64,000 nucleotides of DNA from Pirellulales bacterium (GCA_022844125.1 JALHMI010000009.1:1-64000); one strand, 5' to 3'. Counted from the stretch's first letter, positions 19,369-28,016 are shown. The notes: generated from the letters alone by a model not told the origin. Numbers and translations are program-made.

Positions 19369-19740
19369 ATGACGATGCGGGCAGAAGACAAACCGACCCT
19401 GATCTCGCCGGGCAAGGCGATCTTTCAATTGATCGTCGAAGCCAAGGCGGCTTTGAAACTGGACCGCCGGGCGGAGGTGCGCTATGCGTTCTTCCGCCCC
19501 GTGTCCATCGAGCTGGACGACGGTCACCGATACTCGGCGTTTACCCGCGAGATTTCGGAGACCGGCATCGGCTTGATTCACAATATGGACGTTCCGGAAG
19601 GCGAAGTCGAAATCAGCATCCGCAGTGACTGCGGCTACTCGATTCGCGTTCGCACTCGAATCGTGTGGTGCCAGGCATGTGGCGAAGGCTGGTACATCAG
19701 TGGCGGCCGATTTGTCGGAATCGCCTCGATTGGTCGTTAG
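19369..19740 (+). CDS. PilZ domain protein
   Basis: 123 aa. LDRRAEVRYAFFRPVSIEL carries the RxxxR c-di-GMP motif (R-A-E-V-R after R), and FTREISETGIGLIHN supplies the second motif, with Glu instead of Asp/Asn in (D/N)xSxxG. Beta-barrel strands follow (VEISIRSDCGYSIRVRTRIVW). PilZ proteins bind cyclic di-GMP and transmit it to motility, secretion or polysaccharide machinery. The protein is a single domain without TM segments. It is followed by a long stem-loop with a U-tract. Confidence 0.85.
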   Translation: MTMRAEDKPTLISPGKAIFQLIVEAKAALKLDRRAEVRYAFFRPVSIELDDGHRYSAFTREISETGIGLIHNMDVPEGEVEISIRSDCGYSIRVRTRIVWCQACGEGWYISGGRFVGIASIGR

Positions 19741-20073
19741 GCCGACGACTTCCCGACGAAACGCATGCTAGAAGAATGGTGAGACAAAGAACTTGGCGAG
19801 GCAGCGGAGGCTCCGCCGAGCAGAGAGACCTCTTGGCGACGGTGGCCCGGTCCGCTCTTTTCGTCGATCGCGGCGGCTGTCCCCACGGGGATCGTGCAGG
19901 ACCGCAGCGCTCGACGAAAGGGTCGGACCGGGCTCCTCGCTTTTTATACCGGACCGCAGGCAACAAACCGCCGGCTTCGCCAGTTGCCGCCGGGCAGTTT
20001 CCTCGCGATGATCAAAGGAATGCGAATCCTCACCTCAAACACGAGCTCGCGGTTCCAACCAGGAGTGAAACCC
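19741..20073. other. Intergenic region with a long stem-loop
   Basis: 333 bases between the PilZ and cytochrome genes. Apart from the large inverted repeat at 19845-19933 and a short GC hairpin near 19803-19816, I see no coding frame with family features. The cytochrome promoter must lie after 19946. Confidence 0.5.
19845..19945 (+). terminator. Long stem-loop followed by U5
   Basis: GCCCGGTCCG (19845-19854) pairs with CGGACCGGGC (19924-19933); TTCGTCGA (19860-19867) pairs with TCGACGAA (19911-19918). The five bases between the arms pair with one mismatch and two G-U wobbles, giving a nearly continuous 23-bp stem around a 43-nt apical region with its own TCCCC/GGGGA hairpin. TTTTT follows at 19941-19945 after seven bases. 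It could terminate the PilZ transcript or be the core of a structured RNA or degenerate inverted-repeat element. Confidence 0.55.
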
Positions 20074-20610
20074 ATGTTCCGATCCCGCAGACTGTTGGCC
20101 GTCTTTTTCTTCTGTGGTCTCATCTGCGGCGCCGCCTTGTGGAGCGTGTTCGACGGCAGCATGCATCCGATGGCTCGGGCGGCCGATGAAAAGCCGGCCG
20201 CAGCCGCCCCTTCGGACGCCGAACAATTACGGGCCGAGATGGCGATGTTCATGGCGGACTATCACACCTCGAACCTGTGGTTCGCGGCGCGCAGCGAAAA
20301 CTGGCCGCTGGCCGCTTACTACTGGGATAAGGTCACCGTGCATCTGAACAGCGCGACCGCCGGCGATCCGACGAAACAGGCCGATCTGGCCGCGATAAAG
20401 GCTGCCCTCGACCGTTCGCCGGTGGCCAGCATCGACCAGGCGATCGACAAGAAGGATCTTCGCGCGTTCGGCGAGGCGTATCGCAACCTGTTGCAGGGTT
20501 GCTTCAACTGCCACAAGGTCGCCGGCATGGATTACCTGCGCCCGCGTTTCCCGGTGCCCCCGTCGAGCGCCATCATCAACGTCGATCCGAAGGCGGAATG
20601 GCCCAAGTAG
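20074..20610 (+). CDS. Exported monohaem cytochrome c-like protein
   Basis: 178 aa. A signal/anchor (RRLLAVFFFCGLICGAALW) is followed by an Ala/Pro-rich spacer, a helical region with FMADYHTSNLWFAARSENWPLAAYYW, and one haem site C143-x-x-C146-H147 (GCFNCHK) near the C-terminus. Only one CxxCH is present. The helix-then-haem arrangement resembles cytochrome c'-like domains, where the haem site also lies near the C-terminus. Its electron partner is unknown; there is no oxidase next to it. Start chosen at MFRSRR, which directly precedes the hydrophobic segment. Confidence 0.75.
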   Translation: MFRSRRLLAVFFFCGLICGAALWSVFDGSMHPMARAADEKPAAAAPSDAEQLRAEMAMFMADYHTSNLWFAARSENWPLAAYYWDKVTVHLNSATAGDPTKQADLAAIKAALDRSPVASIDQAIDKKDLRAFGEAYRNLLQGCFNCHKVAGMDYLRPRFPVPPSSAIINVDPKAEWPK

Positions 20611-20744
20611 CCCGTGCCTCAAGGCGTGTTGCCGCTTGAGGCTGGTGGCCGGCGACCTGCCGAAGCGGTCCGCCATCGCTTTTTCTTGGAGCGGCAACCC
20701 AAGTCGCGGCTTGCAGCGATCCGTCGCGTTGCTAAAATGAACAT

Positions 20745-20756
20745 TGAATCGATTCA
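20745..20756. promoter_or_regulatory. Palindrome upstream of the P450-TetR pair
   Basis: TGAATCGATTCA is a perfect 12-bp palindrome 45 bases before the P450 start, inside an AT-richer stretch with further TTCAT/TGAAC half-sites. It is a reasonable operator for the TetR protein encoded by the second gene of this unit; binding is inferred. Confidence 0.45.
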
Positions 20757-20801
20757 TTCAGTATTCATTTTCGCTTGGTCGATTGCGGAGGGCTGACAAA
20801 G

Positions 20802-22181
20802 ATGGCCGCGGTTGCAACCGAACTCCCTCGTACGGCAAACACTTGGCCCGAGCTGCGGGGCCACTGGCTCGGCGGCTGCCTGCGGCAGATCCAGCGTGAG
20901 CCGCTGGCACTCTATCAGAATGCCTGGCGCGAGCACGGCGACTTCATCAAGTTTCGCGCTATCCCCGGCTTCTACATGTATTTGATCGCACATCCGGCCG
21001 CGATCGAGTACGTGCTCCACGGCAACATGAAGAACTATCGCAAGCCGGATACGTTCAACCACTCGGTCAAGCTATTGACGGGCCGGGGGATCCTCACCAG
21101 CGAAGGCGAACTCTGGCGGCGGCAGCGGCGGCTGATGCAGCCCGCGTTCGCGAGGAACTCCGTCGGTTCGCTGGGTGGTCACATGACGAGCGCCGTGAGC
21201 AAGCTCGTTGACCAGTGGAACCGCGAGCCGGACGGGCGCACGATCGACGTGCTGGAAGAGACAATGCGGCTCGGTTTGCGAATTGCGAGCATGGCCCTGA
21301 TGGGAACGGACATCAGCGGCGACGCCGATTCGATTGGCCATGCCTACCGAGTTACGTTTGAGTACGTGAGCCTGAAGATGAACGGCGCGATGATGTTCAC
21401 GCCGCCCTGGATGCCGACCGCGAGGAACCGCGAGTTCCGCGCCGCCAAGGCGTTGCTGGATCAGGTGGTGATGGAGTTGATCGCCCGACGCCGCGCGAGC
21501 CCTTCCACGGGCGACGTGCTGGGCCGGCTGGTTGAAGCCACGGACGAAGAATCCGGTCAGCGGATGAGCGATGAGCAGCTGCGCGACGAAGTGATCACGC
21601 TGCTCACGGCGGGTCACGAAACCGGCGGCGCCGCGCTTTCCTGGGCGCTTTATCTGCTCGGCAAACATCCCGCAGTGCAGGAGCAGTTGCACGACGAAGT
21701 GCAAGCCGTGCTCGGCAATCGGCCGGCCGAGGTCAATGATCTGCCGAAGCTGCCGCTGGCCACGGCCGTGTTCGAGGAATCGATGCGGCTTTATCCGCCG
21801 GCCTGGGGCATGCCCCGCGAAACGCTCGAGGCCGACGAGATCTGCGGCTACCCGGTGCCGGCCAAGAGTACGCTGATGATCTCGCAATTGCTGGCGCACC
21901 GGCATCCCGAATTCTGGAGCGAGCCCGATCGTTTTGATCCTGGACGATTCCTGGGAGAGGCCCCGCGCGAGCGCGCGAAGTACGCGTACTTCCCCTTCGG
22001 CGGCGGCCAGCGGGTGTGCATCGGCAACCACATGGCGATGCTGCAAGGGCCGCTGTCGCTGGCCACGCTCGTCGACCGCTTCCAGTTCGTTCTCGATGAG
22101 TCGCACGAGGTGGTTCCCGACCCGACGTTCACGCTGCGGCCGAAATATGGGGTGAAAATGGCCGTGAGGCGGCGCTCATGA
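20802..22181 (+). CDS. Cytochrome P450
   Basis: 459 aa. Diagnostic motifs appear in order: I-helix LLTAGHETGGAAL (oxygen-activating A/G-x-x-T), the K-helix ExxR in FEESMRLYPP, the PERF-like DRFDPGRFL, and the haem loop FPFGGGQRVCIGNHMA with ligand C406. There is no N-terminal anchor, so it is soluble and needs external ferredoxin or flavodoxin reductase partners, which are not nearby. GGAG upstream of the ATG supports this start. It overlaps the TetR gene by four bases (ATGA). Substrate unknown; closest in style to CYP enzymes acting on fatty acids or terpenoids. Confidence 0.93.
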   Translation: MAAVATELPRTANTWPELRGHWLGGCLRQIQREPLALYQNAWREHGDFIKFRAIPGFYMYLIAHPAAIEYVLHGNMKNYRKPDTFNHSVKLLTGRGILTSEGELWRRQRRLMQPAFARNSVGSLGGHMTSAVSKLVDQWNREPDGRTIDVLEETMRLGLRIASMALMGTDISGDADSIGHAYRVTFEYVSLKMNGAMMFTPPWMPTARNREFRAAKALLDQVVMELIARRRASPSTGDVLGRLVEATDEESGQRMSDEQLRDEVITLLTAGHETGGAALSWALYLLGKHPAVQEQLHDEVQAVLGNRPAEVNDLPKLPLATAVFEESMRLYPPAWGMPRETLEADEICGYPVPAKSTLMISQLLAHRHPEFWSEPDRFDPGRFLGEAPRERAKYAYFPFGGGQRVCIGNHMAMLQGPLSLATLVDRFQFVLDESHEVVPDPTFTLRPKYGVKMAVRRRS

Positions 22182-22807
22182 AGCGGCACGCCAAGCACGA
22201 GAAGATCGTCGAGGCGGCGGCGGCTCGCTTCCGCTACTACGGCACCCGCAAAACCACGATGCAGGAGATCGCCGAGGATGCCGGCATGGCGGTCGGCACG
22301 CTATATCTCTACTTCAATAACAAGGACGCGCTCGTGGCCGCGTGTGCCGAGGAGTTCGCCGCCCGGCACCAGCAGCAAGCCGAGCAGATTCTGTCGTCAG
22401 ATTTAGGGCCCGAGGCCAAGCTCCGGGCCTACGTCGTGGCGCGATTCCGGCAGTCGGAAGAAACCCGCACCGCGTCGCCACATGCCGCGGAGATCACCAA
22501 GGCCGTGCTCCGCGTGAAGCCCGACCGGATTCGCGAAGAAGGCCAGATGATGCTGGCGGTTGTCGGGCGAATCCTGGCGGAAGGTAATGCTCAGGGGGTG
22601 TTTCAGGTCGCCGACCCGGATCGCGACGCCAAGGTGTTTCTCTATTCGCTCGTGGGGTTCTTCCCCAGTGCGCTCCTCAAACCGACGGTGGAGCCACTCA
22701 AGTCGGATCTGCTTGAGATCATCGACTGGTTTCTTGGCGTGTGGCGCGCCACTGCTCAGGCGAAAGCGAACACTCGCACGCCGAAGCAACGTGCCCGTGC
22801 CAAGTAG
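22178..22807 (+). CDS. TetR family regulator
   Basis: 209 aa. The N-terminal HTH is clear: KIVEAAAARFRYYGTRKTTMQEIAEDAGMAVG (residues about 8-40) followed by TLYLYFNNKDALVAAC. The remainder is the ligand-binding helical domain, ending in a basic tail (TPKQRARAK). Translational overlap with the P450 gene suggests that it senses a substrate or product of that enzyme and represses the pair, possibly through the palindrome at 20745. Confidence 0.9.
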   Translation: MKRHAKHEKIVEAAAARFRYYGTRKTTMQEIAEDAGMAVGTLYLYFNNKDALVAACAEEFAARHQQQAEQILSSDLGPEAKLRAYVVARFRQSEETRTASPHAAEITKAVLRVKPDRIREEGQMMLAVVGRILAEGNAQGVFQVADPDRDAKVFLYSLVGFFPSALLKPTVEPLKSDLLEIIDWFLGVWRATAQAKANTRTPKQRARAK

Positions 22808-22905
22808 TCCTGCTCGCTTGATTCGTTCCTGCCGAACCTTAAATTCGCCGAATGTGTCTGGCAGGTGCGTGAGACGTTCCGCTTCTGCCGACGAAAGGGC
22901 ACCGC

Positions 22906-23700
22906 ATGGCGAATTCCGTTCCGTTGTTTCTGGTCGATGCGTTTGCCCACCGGCCGTTCACGGGCAATCCGGCGGCGGTATGCCTGCTCGACTCCTGGCC
23001 GGACGATACGTGGCTGCAGTCGGTGGCGATGGAGATGAACCAGGCGGAGACGGCGTTTCTGGTGCGCGAGTGGGAGGCCTTTCGACTCCGCTGGTTCACG
23101 CCGGCATTGGAAGTCGACCTCTGTGGTCACGCGACGCTGGCCAGCGCGCGGGTCTTGTGGGATCAGCAACTGGCCGAGACAGGAGCGCCGATCGAGTTTC
23201 TTACGCGCAGTGGATCGCTCTTCGCGCGACTCACCGGCGAGGAGATCGAGCTCAACTTTCCGCTCACGCCTCAGCAGGAGGCGGCAGCCCCCGCGGGATT
23301 GCTCGAATCGCTCGGGGCGAAGGAGAGCTACGTCGGCCGCAACGTCGATTACCTGGTGGAAGTCGCCGGTGAAGCGGAACTCCGTGTGCTCACTCCCGAC
23401 TTTCGGTCGCTGGCAGGCGTGGAATGCCGTGGAGTGATCGTCACGGCCCGCTCTGCCGATCCGCAGTTTGATTTCGTGTCGCGGTTCTTTGCTCCGCGGG
23501 CCGGTATCGACGAAGATCCGGTGACGGGCAGCGCGCACTGCACGCTGGCTCACTATTGGGGGCAGAAGCTGGGTAAGAACGTGCTGCGTGCGTTTCAGGC
23601 TTCGCGCCGGGGCGGTGTCGTGGGAGTCGAAATTCAAGGCTACCGCGTGCTGCTTCGCGGACCGGCGACGATTGTCGTCCGCGGCGAACTGATCGGTTAG
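22906..23700 (+). CDS. PhzF-family isomerase/epimerase
   Basis: 264 aa. Two similar diaminopimelate-epimerase-type halves are visible. The N-terminal half has VDAFAHRPFTGNPAAVCLL and MNQAETAFL, where the Glu aligns with the catalytic acid of PhzF; LRWFTPALEVDLCGHATLAS follows. The second half has ARSADPQFDFVSRFFAPRAGIDEDPVTGSAHCTL. Members isomerise small cyclic acids; most, like this one, are outside phenazine clusters and of unknown substrate. The cupin gene begins 42 bases downstream and may be co-transcribed. Confidence 0.9.
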   Translation: MANSVPLFLVDAFAHRPFTGNPAAVCLLDSWPDDTWLQSVAMEMNQAETAFLVREWEAFRLRWFTPALEVDLCGHATLASARVLWDQQLAETGAPIEFLTRSGSLFARLTGEEIELNFPLTPQQEAAAPAGLLESLGAKESYVGRNVDYLVEVAGEAELRVLTPDFRSLAGVECRGVIVTARSADPQFDFVSRFFAPRAGIDEDPVTGSAHCTLAHYWGQKLGKNVLRAFQASRRGGVVGVEIQGYRVLLRGPATIVVRGELIG

Positions 23701-23742
23701 AATGTCGCCTCGCCATCTACCATATCCATTCGAGGCCCTGTC

Positions 23743-24105
23743 ATGGCTCGCCTGATCGAAGTCCCCACCAAGATCGAAGCTGCCGGCACGCCGCCAAAGC
23801 TGATCGAAGAATTCATCGGCCGCGTGAACTCCGGCACGAGCACCGTGAGCATCGCCAAGATGACCAGTCCCAGTGGCTGGAGCGAGCCGGCACAAACACC
23901 CGAGTTCGACGAATACACGGTCGTGCTGCGCGGCAAGCTGCACGTGAAACTCAAGAATGGCGAGTTCGACGTCGCGGCCGGTCAGGCGATCAGCATCTCC
24001 TGCGGCGAGTGGGTGCAGTACAGCACACCAGGGGCCGAAGGGGCAGAGTACATCGCGGTTTGCATTCCGGCCTTCTCACCGGCGACCGTGCATCGGGAAG
24101 TGTGA
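23743..24105 (+). CDS. Cupin-fold protein without the usual His ligands
   Basis: 120 aa, a single small beta-barrel. The first cupin motif would be G-x5-HxH-x3-4-E-x6-G; here it reads SGWSEPAQTPEFDEYTVVLRG, so the histidines are replaced while the Glu and Gly remain. The second motif (ISISCGEWVQYSTPG) also lacks its His. A metal enzyme is therefore doubtful, and a binding or regulatory role more likely. Follows PhzF on the same strand. Confidence 0.8.
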   Translation: MARLIEVPTKIEAAGTPPKLIEEFIGRVNSGTSTVSIAKMTSPSGWSEPAQTPEFDEYTVVLRGKLHVKLKNGEFDVAAGQAISISCGEWVQYSTPGAEGAEYIAVCIPAFSPATVHREV

Positions 24106-24138
24106 CGTGCAGCAGCGCGACAAGTGCGTCGCGTGCCG

Positions 24139-24163
24139 CAGCCCCCGGCTTTGCCGGGCGGGT
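24139..24163. terminator. REP-like hairpin between convergent genes
   Basis: CCCGGC-TTT-GCCGGG flanked by extra C and G runs forms a tight hairpin between the convergent cupin and esterase genes. It matches the element at 11370-11390 over about 17 bases. It probably ends one or both transcripts. Confidence 0.45.
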
Positions 24164-24169
24164 TCTTCG

Positions 24170-25417
24170 TCAACGCTTCAAGTGCTTGTCCGCGAAGTCC
24201 AGGTAGAACAGCCAGTCGTAATCCGTCAGCGCGTGTTTCCCCGTTCGGATGTGATAGCCCACATAGTCGCCCACGGACTTGTTCAGCGGCGGCTGTTCGC
24301 TCGTGCCGAGACCTGCCAGCCCGAACAGCTTGTACACCGGCTCGGCATTAAGCGCCGCCAGAAACTCTCCCTTCGGATCGGCCCAGCCGTCGTCGACGGC
24401 GCTGGCCACATACACCGGCCGCGGAGCGCTCAAAGCCACCAGCTCGTGTTGATCGATCGGCAGGCTGTCTTCATTGTTGTTATAGGACTTGAAGTTGCCG
24501 CAGAACCAGTGCGGAAACACCGTGTTGATCCGGGCAACGGTTTCGCCGAACTTCCGCCGCGAGAGGGCCGCGCCACCGCAGCCCGAGTCGTTCGAGATCA
24601 CCAGGGCGAACCGCTCGTCTTCCGCGCCTGCCCACAGCGCCGTCTTGCCGCGGCGCGAATGGCCAATCACGGCCACGCGTCTGGCGTCGATCGCCGGATC
24701 GGTTTCCAGGTAGTCGAGTGCGCGGCTGAGGCCCCAGGCCCAGGTGGCGATCGCTCCAGGCTCTTCCGCAGCGGGATCGCCTTTGCGGCCAGGATAGAGA
24801 AACTCGAGCACCCCGTCGCGATGTTTCTCCTTGTCGTCCGGACAAAAGTTCGCCGGATCGAGCGAGACCACGGCGTAGCCGCGATCGAGGATCGTCTCCA
24901 GCAGCTTCATCCCCGGCAGCTTCACGCCCACATCATCCGGCAGCGGTCGGCCGGGATTCAAATCTTTCAGCGTCGGCTCGATCAGCAAGACACCCGCGAA
25001 GGCCGGCACCGGGCCCTTGGCATCTTTCGGCGTGATCAGAACAAATTTGAGCAGCTCCATCCTCCTGCCTGATTTGCTGGGCGCCAAAACCCGCACATCC
25101 TTGCGCAAGCCTTTGCCGTTCAGTTCCGCCGGAGTCGACTCGCGAACTTCGTACCGGATGCCCTCGGGCTTCCTCGGGCGCTGGCCATAAACCTGAGAGC
25201 GAAACAGTTCCAGAAGTTCCGGCCGCCGCTCGGCCTTCCACATGTCGCTGCTCGTCACCGTGCGACCGTCCGGCATTTTGAGCGGGTCGGGAAGCTTGTA
25301 CTCGGGAACCTTGGATTCGTCGTAGTTGAACTCGCCGTCGGCCGCCTCGGCGTCTGTGCCGATCGCAAGCGCACAACAGAACAGCAATCCGCTAACGAGC
25401 CAAAGTACTTGAGTCAT
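24170..25417 (-). CDS. Exported CE15-type glucuronoyl esterase/acyl esterase
   Basis: 415 aa with a signal peptide (VLWLVSGLLFCCALAIG). An alpha/beta-hydrolase fold is shown by VAVIGHSRRGKTALWAG, the G-x-S-R-x-G-K nucleophile elbow typical of carbohydrate esterase family 15, then VISNDSGCGGAALSRRK and the late FPHWFCGNF with the candidate catalytic His. An acidic residue at SNDSG replaces the Glu seen in fungal enzymes. CE15 enzymes cut ester bonds between glucuronic acid and lignin alcohols; bacterial relatives vary. The secreted location fits polysaccharide breakdown with the GH5 and sulfatases nearby. Confidence 0.83.
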   Translation of the reverse strand: MTQVLWLVSGLLFCCALAIGTDAEAADGEFNYDESKVPEYKLPDPLKMPDGRTVTSSDMWKAERRPELLELFRSQVYGQRPRKPEGIRYEVRESTPAELNGKGLRKDVRVLAPSKSGRRMELLKFVLITPKDAKGPVPAFAGVLLIEPTLKDLNPGRPLPDDVGVKLPGMKLLETILDRGYAVVSLDPANFCPDDKEKHRDGVLEFLYPGRKGDPAAEEPGAIATWAWGLSRALDYLETDPAIDARRVAVIGHSRRGKTALWAGAEDERFALVISNDSGCGGAALSRRKFGETVARINTVFPHWFCGNFKSYNNNEDSLPIDQHELVALSAPRPVYVASAVDDGWADPKGEFLAALNAEPVYKLFGLAGLGTSEQPPLNKSVGDYVGYHIRTGKHALTDYDWLFYLDFADKHLKR

Positions 25418-25527
25418 GATGATTTTTTGCCGCGTGCAGGGGGCCTGTCGGTGGGTGAGCTACGGTTATAATGTGGCCGCTGGCGAACCAGGATGCAAGT
25501 TTACCCAGGCGGCAAATCGAGGCGATC

Positions 25528-26283
25528 ATGATCGAAATCGAACAACGCGGCAACGTGGCCATTATCCGAATCGTGCGTGGCAAAGGGAACGCACTGAACC
25601 TCGAACTGCTCGAGGCGTTCGACAAATGCCTGACGACGCTGGATGCGAGCGAATCCAAGGCCGTGGTCATAACGGGGCAGGGGAGTGTTTTCGGCGCGGG
25701 CGTTGATCTGCCGGAACTGGTTGGTGGGGGCGAAGCGTACGTCAACAAGTTCGTACCGCTGCTCTCGGATGTCTTTGAGCGACTGTCGAAGTTCCGCAAG
25801 CCGATGATCGCCGCGGTCAACGGGCATGCCATTGCCGGCGGAGGCATTCTGGTGCTCGCCTGTGATCAGCGGATCATGGCTCGCGGCAAAGCGCGGATCG
25901 GGCTAACCGAGATGCAAGTCGGTGTGCCGTTTCCGGCCTGGGCCCTGGAGATTGCCCGCTTCGCGACGCCGCCGGAGCATTTTCAAACGCTAATCATGAC
26001 GGGCCGTACCTGGAACGCCGAGGAAGCGCTCGCTCGCGGGCTGGTTGACGAAGTCGTCGACGCCGATCAACTGGAAGCCCGAGCGCTCGAAGTCGCCGAG
26101 GAACTCGGCGCGCTGCTGCCCGAGACATTTGCGGCCAGCAAGCTCGCCGTGCGGCGGCCACTGTTCGAGGCCGTGGCCGCCAGCGCCGCGAACGAAGCCG
26201 CGGTGCAGCGGGCCTGGACGTCGCCCGCGGTTGCCGAGCGGATGCGCTCTTTTATTGAGAAGAACATCGGTCGAAAGGGTTAG
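25528..26283 (+). CDS. Enoyl-CoA hydratase/isomerase family protein
   Basis: 251 aa crotonase fold. Oxyanion-hole segments are VITGQGSVFGAGVDLPEL and VNGHAIAGGGILVLACDQRI; GLTEMQVGVPFPAWALEI and AEEALARGLVDEVVDA follow. The two catalytic acids of classical hydratases are not clearly both present, so isomerase or hydrolase chemistry on a CoA ester is also possible. The ATG at 25528 begins the fold correctly. The DUF6807 gene starts six bases after its stop. Confidence 0.9.
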   Translation: MIEIEQRGNVAIIRIVRGKGNALNLELLEAFDKCLTTLDASESKAVVITGQGSVFGAGVDLPELVGGGEAYVNKFVPLLSDVFERLSKFRKPMIAAVNGHAIAGGGILVLACDQRIMARGKARIGLTEMQVGVPFPAWALEIARFATPPEHFQTLIMTGRTWNAEEALARGLVDEVVDADQLEARALEVAEELGALLPETFAASKLAVRRPLFEAVAASAANEAAVQRAWTSPAVAERMRSFIEKNIGRKG

Positions 26284-26289
26284 TCAGCC

Positions 26290-27228
26290 ATGCGATGCCT
26301 GCTGCGCGTATTCGTCTGCTGTAGTGCTTTGGTCACTGCTCACGGATCTGCATTGGCAGAACATCCGCAAGTTGGCTTCAAGAAGACCGACGGCGCCGTC
26401 AGCATTCTGGTCGACGAAAAACCGGTTGCGACGTACGTCTACCAAGATCGCGAAATCCTCCGTCCTTACATCAAGGACGTCCGCACGATCAGTGGCGTCC
26501 AGGTCACACGTAACCTGCCGCCGGTTGAAGGTGTCGACGCCACGGATCACCCCACGATGCATCCGGGCGTCTGGCTGGCTTTCGGCGACCTAGGCGGCGC
26601 TGACTTCTGGCGCAATCGTGCCCGCGTGGAGCATGTCGACTTTGCCGTGGAGCCCACGGCCGAGATGGATGGCGGCGAGTTCACCGTCCACAACCGTTAC
26701 GTTTCAGGCGAACGATTGGTTTGCAACGAAACTTGCAGGATCGCCGTTTGGGCGCTCGCCAAAGAGCTCGTGCTGGTGTGGGATTCGGAGTTTTCGGCGC
26801 CCACGGAGTTCTACTTTGGCGATCAGGAGGAGATGGGTCTGGGCGTCCGCGTGGCGACGCCGCTAGCCGTGAAGAATGGTGGGACGCTCACCAATAGCGA
26901 AGGGCGGCACGGCGAAAAGGAGATCTGGGGCCGCGTGGCCAAATGGTGCGACGCCAGCGGCACGATCGACGGAAAGAGAGTCGGCGTGCTGGTGCTGCCC
27001 GATCCGTTGAACTTTCGCAAGTCGTGGTTTCATGCGCGCGACTATGGTCTGATTGTGGCGAATCCCTTCGGCTTGCAGGCGTTCACCCGCTCGGTGGATC
27101 CTGGTCGTGTAATCGTGCCTGCCGGTGAGAAACTGCGCCTGCGATTTGCCGTGGTCGTGCACGAAGGGGATGTTGCCCTCGAAACCGCGGCTAGCAGCGC
27201 CACGACCGAACTCAACGCCAGCCGGTGA
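26290..27228 (+). CDS. Exported DUF6807 (PmoA-like) protein
   Basis: 312 aa with signal peptide (LLRVFVCCSALVTAHGSALA). The family pattern DEKPVATYVYQDREILRPYIKDV, TDHPTMHPGVWLAFGDLGGADFW and the conserved WFHARDYGLIVANPFG are all present. DUF6807/PmoA proteins are beta-sandwich proteins, abundant in planctomycetes, often near sugar-processing genes; activity is unknown. It sits six bases after the crotonase gene. Confidence 0.85.
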   Translation: MRCLLRVFVCCSALVTAHGSALAEHPQVGFKKTDGAVSILVDEKPVATYVYQDREILRPYIKDVRTISGVQVTRNLPPVEGVDATDHPTMHPGVWLAFGDLGGADFWRNRARVEHVDFAVEPTAEMDGGEFTVHNRYVSGERLVCNETCRIAVWALAKELVLVWDSEFSAPTEFYFGDQEEMGLGVRVATPLAVKNGGTLTNSEGRHGEKEIWGRVAKWCDASGTIDGKRVGVLVLPDPLNFRKSWFHARDYGLIVANPFGLQAFTRSVDPGRVIVPAGEKLRLRFAVVVHEGDVALETAASSATTELNASR

Positions 27229-27311
27229 ACCCGTGGCTGCGAACCCGTGGTGTCGCGGGCGTGTCTGAGCAGGATCGCCGTTGCCGCCGCCGCTCCACAA
27301 GGAATTCGGGG

Positions 27312-27932
27312 ATGTATACGCCCGCAGCGTTTCGACAGGACGATCAGGATGAGTTGTTCGCCCTGATCGAGCGGCACAGTTTCGCCGTGCTCGTCTCGCA
27401 ACGGTCGGACGAGCTCGTCGCTTCGCATCTTCCGCTGCTGGTGGATCGCACGGCTGGCCCAAGTGGTCACTTGCGGGGACACATGGCCCGGGCAAATCCG
27501 CAATGGCGCGAACTTGCCGGACACGAGGTGCTCGCGATCTTCAGCGGTCCGCATGCCTACGTTTCGCCGACCTGGTACGGCGCGTCGCCGATGGTGCCCA
27601 CCTGGAACTACCTGGCCGTACATGCTTACGGCCAGTTCGAACTCATCGAGGACGAATGCGCGCTGCTTACGCTACTCAAGGACACCGCCACGAAGTACGA
27701 ATCGCCGCAACCGCAGCCCTGGAGTTTTGCGAACGACGATCCTTATGTGCAGAAGCTGCTCAAGGGGATCGTCGGATTTCGGATTGAGATCAGCCGCCTC
27801 GAAGGCAAATGGAAGCTCGGCCAGAATCACTCAGCAAAAGTCCGCGCCAGTGCCGCCGAGCAACTAGTGTTGCAAGATAATCCAAATGCACAGGCCATTG
27901 GCCGGTTGATGCTGGCGCATCAACGTTTGTAG
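27312..27932 (+). CDS. PaiB-type FMN-binding protein
   Basis: 206 aa. MYTPAAFRQDDQDELFALI, SHLPLLVDRT, HMARANPQWRELAGHEVLAIFSGPHAYVSPTWY and VPTWNYLAVHAYG are the hallmark segments of the PaiB family, which folds as a split-barrel flavin-reductase-like protein. In Bacillus PaiB is linked to sporulation and protease control; elsewhere it is simply an FMN-binding protein. Convergent with the GH5 gene, with an inverted repeat filling the gap. Confidence 0.9.
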   Translation: MYTPAAFRQDDQDELFALIERHSFAVLVSQRSDELVASHLPLLVDRTAGPSGHLRGHMARANPQWRELAGHEVLAIFSGPHAYVSPTWYGASPMVPTWNYLAVHAYGQFELIEDECALLTLLKDTATKYESPQPQPWSFANDDPYVQKLLKGIVGFRIEISRLEGKWKLGQNHSAKVRASAAEQLVLQDNPNAQAIGRLMLAHQRL

Positions 27933-28016
27933 ACACAGATGAAGCACCGAGAATTGACGAGCATTCGAGATTCTCTCCGCCGCCCCGCCTGTCTCTTCAT
28001 GCGTGTTCATCTGTGT
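27933..28016. repeat. Inverted repeat filling a convergent gap
   Basis: ACACAGATGAA (27933-27943) and TTCATCTGTGT (28006-28016) are perfect 11-bp inverted arms starting exactly after the PaiB stop and ending at the GH5 stop. The right arm continues into a repetitive TCTGTGTTTATCTGTGGTTC-like tract that codes for the GH5 C-terminus. Similar CACAGATGAACACAGAT phrases are known to be dispersed in many bacterial genomes. Confidence 0.6.

Noticed and set aside
22756-23943. 395-codon minus-strand frame opposite PhzF and the cupin
   Set aside because: Shadow frame; the plus-strand genes have clear catalytic motifs.
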